Source: CAYPEZ01 sp964622275 (GTDB taxonomy: Bacteria > Patescibacteriota > Minisyncoccia > Phycocordibacterales > UBA6899). Taken from it: a stretch of DNA of 16,091 bases. The notes below the pieces were generated by a model. That model worked only from the letters and a program-made list of their open reading frames with translations, did no database searches and was not told the origin of the DNA. Location of the stretch: the NCBI GenBank assembly GCA_964622275.1, contig CAZUMX010000022.1:1-16091 (forward strand), written 5' to 3'. Position numbers and translations under genes: made by a program. This document shows positions 14,202-16,091 of the stretch, in pieces (within the stretch, counting starts at the first letter, position 1; each line of letters starts with the position of its first letter).

Positions 14202-15092
14202 ATGAAGCGGTCGACGACGATTCTCTTCCTTTCTGTACTCCTTGTCTGGGGAGGGTTGGGAAATTTCTGGTACAACCACACACATACGTCGCACGGAGTG
14301 CTGACGGTTGCCTTCCTCGATGTGGGTCAGGGAGATGCGGTGTATATTCGCACGCCTAGCGGAAAGCAGGTGCTGTATGATGCGGGGCCTGACGCCGGCA
14401 TAGTACGTAGACTCTATGAAGTTATGCCAAAAGCGTTTCCTTGGCAAAAAAGTGTGAAGACGCTTGATATGATCGTCCTTTCTCATCCGGATCAGGATCA
14501 TGTGGCGGGATTCTCTGACGTGCTTCGTAGGTTTACAGTGAAAGCACTTATTGATAGCGGATACGAGGGGGAGGTTGGGAATGGTTTTTATAAAGATATT
14601 TTGTCATATGCAAAAGTAAAGAATATTCCGATTTTGTGGGGGAGTGCGGGGACAATTATTGATCTTGGTGGGGGAGTGCGGGGAGAAATCTTTTCTCCCG
14701 AAGGAAGGTATTCAGTCGGTGACACCAACATGGCTTCAATTGTGCTCAAACTCACTTATGGGTCCTCAAGCGTCTTTCTTTCAGGGGATCTCCCGTATCA
14801 ATCAGAAGATATGCTCGTAGAGAAATTCGGGGGTCGACTTCATGCGGATATTTTTAAAGCAGGGCACCATGGATCAAACACCGCAAGTGGTGAAAAACTT
14901 CTTCGCACCATGGATCCGAAGTTCATTGTCGTCTCTTCAGGGCAGGGGAATACATACGGGCATCCATCCAAGAGTGTGACTGAACGTTTCGATCGTCTAG
15001 GAATTCCCTGGATGAATACGGCAAAAGAGGGGACGATCATCCTCGAGACTGACGGGAAGGAGTGGAGGATAAGGACGGAAACAAAAAAATAA
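14202..15092 (+). CDS. ComEC-type metallo-beta-lactamase with N-terminal membrane anchor
   Basis: This 296-residue protein has one hydrophobic segment (about residues 5-22), then a metallo-beta-lactamase fold of the ComEC C-terminal kind. VAFLDVGQGDA (36-46) is the classic ComEC entry motif. LYDAG (58-62), LSHPDQDH (93-100, the metal-binding HxDxDH form with His95, Asp97, Asp99, His100), LSGD (Asp196), AGHHGS (220-225) and YGHPS (252-256) follow. In full-length ComEC this domain is fused after the Competence domain and is thought to degrade the non-transported DNA strand; here it is a separate protein. The domain would face outward if the segment is an uncleaved anchor with its basic N-terminus inside. 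It shares orientation and order with comEC but is separated from it by antisense dedA. The nuclease role is inferred from the family. Confidence 0.92.
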   Translation: MKRSTTILFLSVLLVWGGLGNFWYNHTHTSHGVLTVAFLDVGQGDAVYIRTPSGKQVLYDAGPDAGIVRRLYEVMPKAFPWQKSVKTLDMIVLSHPDQDHVAGFSDVLRRFTVKALIDSGYEGEVGNGFYKDILSYAKVKNIPILWGSAGTIIDLGGGVRGEIFSPEGRYSVGDTNMASIVLKLTYGSSSVFLSGDLPYQSEDMLVEKFGGRLHADIFKAGHHGSNTASGEKLLRTMDPKFIVVSSGQGNTYGHPSKSVTERFDRLGIPWMNTAKEGTIILETDGKEWRIRTETKK

Positions 15093-15118
15093 CACCGAGA
15101 GTTCGGTGGTATTTTTTT
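15083..15118. terminator. Bidirectional rho-independent terminator
   Basis: CACCGA (15093-15098) pairs with TCGGTG (15103-15108) around GAGT. A run of seven T (15112-15118) follows on the plus strand and a run of seven A (15083-15089) precedes it, giving a T run on the minus strand. It serves both the metallo-beta-lactamase gene, whose stop codon it touches, and the convergent rpmB, whose stop lies in the T run. Confidence 0.85.
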
Positions 15119-15353
15119 ATTTAGTCTTTGCGAGAACCTTCTTGCGCTTGATTGTCGTAGTGAGATGCTTGTTTGCTTTAAGACATCCTGTGCAGATCTT
15201 GATGCGGCCGCCTGTGGGGAGGGTTGCCCACTGAAGGTTTGGATAGCGAAGTCTCATCCCTGTTGGGTTAAACTTGGTAGCACGGACACGGTTGGAGTAT
15301 CCTCCACCGTTTTGAATGCCTTTTTTGCAGATTGGGCATGCACCTCGTGACAT
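15117..15353 (-). CDS. rpmB: 50S ribosomal protein L28, zinc-ribbon form
   Basis: This 78-residue protein belongs to the large ribosomal subunit. CPICKKG (Cys6, Cys9), GGGYSNRVRATKFNPTG and ICTGCLKA (Cys54, Cys57) match L28 of the four-cysteine, zinc-binding (C+) type, followed by the basic tail expected for rRNA binding. Length is typical. ATG 15353 begins MSRGACP, close to the family start. There is no Shine-Dalgarno site. A -10 box at 15377-15382 gives a leader of about 16 bases. It converges on the metallo-beta-lactamase gene and shares its terminator. Confidence 0.96.
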   Translation of the reverse strand: MSRGACPICKKGIQNGGGYSNRVRATKFNPTGMRLRYPNLQWATLPTGGRIKICTGCLKANKHLTTTIKRKKVLAKTK

Positions 15354-15372
15354 ATGATTTTCGTGGGGCCCA

Positions 15373-15382
15373 TGCTATCATA
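15373..15382. promoter_or_regulatory. Overlapping divergent -10 boxes for rpmB and the M50 gene
   Basis: The minus strand reads TATGAT (15382-15377) facing rpmB. The plus strand reads TGC followed by TATCAT (15373-15381), an extended -10 facing the M50 gene. The two hexamers share bases, so polymerase could not occupy both at once. A nearer plus-strand alternative, TACGAA at 15404-15409, lies 7 bases before ATG 15417. None has a clear -35. Confidence 0.4.
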
Positions 15383-15416
15383 TTCGAGCTTTTTCGCAAG
15401 CCCTACGAACAATTTC

Positions 15417-16025
15417 ATGGACATCGATATCTTTTTTTCTATTGCCATTCTCATCATGTCGGTTGTGGTGCACGAAGTGTCGCACGGATATGCGGCACTC
15501 CTTTTAGGGGATCGCACAGCACTTCTCGCCGGGCGTTTGACGCTCAATCCGATAAAGCATCTCGATCTTGTAGGGTCTTTTATTGTGCCTGTGGTGACAT
15601 ATCTATCAACCCACACCATGTTTGGGTGGGCAAAACCAGTTCCATATAATCCATATAATTTGAGTGATCGAAAGTGGGGAGATGCAAAGGTTGCGCTTGC
15701 TGGGCCATTCTCAAATTTTGTTATAGCGATCGTTTTTGCCATTCTCTTGCGAGCGTTTGCTCCTTTTTGGCAAGGGTTAGGAGTGTCGAATGTCTTTTAT
15801 ATGATTGTGCTCATCAATGTATTTCTTGGCTTTTTTAATCTTGTTCCCATTCCACCGCTAGATGGTTCAAAGCTTCTTTTTTCGCTTCTTCCGTATCAAT
15901 ACCGGCATATTCAAGAGTGGATTGAACAATACTCCTTGGTTCTTGTACTGGTTTTTGTTTTCTTTCTATGGAATTATGTCTCTCCCTTCGTTTTCACTGT
16001 TGCACAGATGCTCATTGGTGGGTAG
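15417..16025 (+). CDS. M50-family site-2-protease-like membrane metalloprotease
   Basis: This 202-residue protein is an integral membrane zinc protease of the compact site-2-protease family. The catalytic HEVSH (19-23, HExxH) lies in the first membrane segment, and NLVPIPPLDG (141-150) carries the third metal ligand Asp149. LAGRLTLNPIKHLDLVGSFIVP (37-58) and FGWAKPVPYN (69-78) are standard in this group. About four to five membrane segments are visible. The open frame extends to ATG 15354, but the family starts a few residues before the first membrane helix, as with MDIDIFFSIAILI, so I use ATG 15417. Substrates are unknown; relatives cleave membrane-bound regulators or signal-peptide remnants. 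It diverges from rpmB. Confidence 0.93.
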   Translation: MDIDIFFSIAILIMSVVVHEVSHGYAALLLGDRTALLAGRLTLNPIKHLDLVGSFIVPVVTYLSTHTMFGWAKPVPYNPYNLSDRKWGDAKVALAGPFSNFVIAIVFAILLRAFAPFWQGLGVSNVFYMIVLINVFLGFFNLVPIPPLDGSKLLFSLLPYQYRHIQEWIEQYSLVLVLVFVFFLWNYVSPFVFTVAQMLIGG

Positions 16026-16037
16026 ACCGCAAGGCCC

Positions 16038-16066
16038 TTGCATTTCATCTCCCTCTCGTGTAGTAT
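16038..16066 (+). promoter_or_regulatory. Promoter of the last (partial) gene
   Basis: TTGCAT (16038-16043), an exact 17-base spacer and TAGTAT (16061-16066) lie upstream of ATG 16082. The predicted leader is about 9 bases and has no Shine-Dalgarno site. Confidence 0.55.
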
Positions 16067-16081
16067 CCTCCGTATTCTCAT

Positions 16082-16091
16082 ATGCCAACGA
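16082..16091 (+). CDS. rpsL: First codons of a gene, possibly 30S ribosomal protein S12 (3' partial)
   Basis: Only ATG CCA ACG A is visible before the window ends, giving Met-Pro-Thr. Bacterial S12 almost always begins Met-Pro-Thr-Ile, and the next base is compatible. A good promoter precedes it. Ten bases cannot prove identity, so this is a suggestion only. Confidence 0.35.

Noticed and set aside
15354..15416. Longer N-terminus for the M50 protease from ATG 15354
   Set aside because: The added residues are not family-like, and the candidate promoter boxes at 15373-15409 lie downstream of that ATG.
15254..15742. 162-codon minus-strand frame across the rpmB-M50 junction
   Set aside because: It covers conserved parts of two well-identified genes in another frame and has no coding signals.
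16029..16050. GCAAG/CTTGC hairpin after the M50 gene as a terminator
   Set aside because: The stem is 5 bp with a 3-base loop and no real T run, and it overlaps the -35 box of the next promoter.
1..16091. Defence system, prophage, CRISPR array, insertion sequence or tRNA
   Set aside because: No repeat array, transposase, integrase, phage structural gene, recognised defence gene or tRNA-like cloverleaf was seen; nearly all of the sequence is taken up by housekeeping, pilus and DNA-uptake genes.

Overview
The window looks like a bacterial chromosome segment from the Candidate Phyla Radiation (Patescibacteria, probably a Parcubacteria-type lineage). I infer this from a minimal type IV pilus cluster with long mosaic minor prepilins, a ComEC split into separate membrane and metallo-beta-lactamase proteins, compact partly overlapping genes, and little use of Shine-Dalgarno sites. 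No taxonomic marker was searched, so the assignment rests on style and remembered family features. All genes read with the standard bacterial code. I see no rRNA, tRNA, CRISPR array, insertion sequence or prophage gene. No stretch longer than 300 bases lacks a gene.

Bases 1-6691 hold the type IV pilus machinery: the end of pilB (assembly ATPase, cut by the window edge), pilC (inner-membrane platform) and three prepilin-like genes. These are a large PilV-like protein with beta-sandwich modules, a PilW/GspJ-like protein and a PilX/GspK-like protein. Between pilB and pilC lies a self-contained antisense unit for a 67-residue membrane protein. It has its own promoter, Shine-Dalgarno site and terminator, and its -35 box overlaps that of a candidate pilC promoter.

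Bases 6783-8662 carry tpiA and pgk, joined by an ATGA overlap, which serve lower glycolysis. A HIT-family hydrolase converges on pgk. RecJ (single-strand exonuclease) diverges from the HIT gene, followed by an RNase HI with an extra C-terminal domain resembling the hybrid-binding (viroplasmin-like) domain. A small unrecognised protein with two CxxC pairs converges on rnhA and has its own ribosome site and terminator.

Bases 12050-15092 hold a split DNA-uptake channel: comEC (membrane part) and, in the same orientation further on, a membrane-anchored ComEC-type metallo-beta-lactamase. An antisense DedA-family gene sits between them and overlaps the comEC 3' end by 192 bases. A 38-bp nested palindrome lies between dedA and the metallo-beta-lactamase gene. 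Next come rpmB (L28, zinc form), a divergent M50 site-2-protease-like gene, and a strong candidate promoter followed by the first codons of what may be rpsL.

Pilus, ComEC, RecJ and RNase HI together would suit DNA capture, import and processing, but this functional link is inferred. A recurring feature is a -10-like box 6-8 bases before the start codon of transcription-unit heads (tpiA, HIT, recJ, rnhA, comEC, dedA). This suggests widespread leaderless mRNA, while a few genes (the 67-aa protein, the PilX-like gene, the CxxC protein) have clear Shine-Dalgarno sites.
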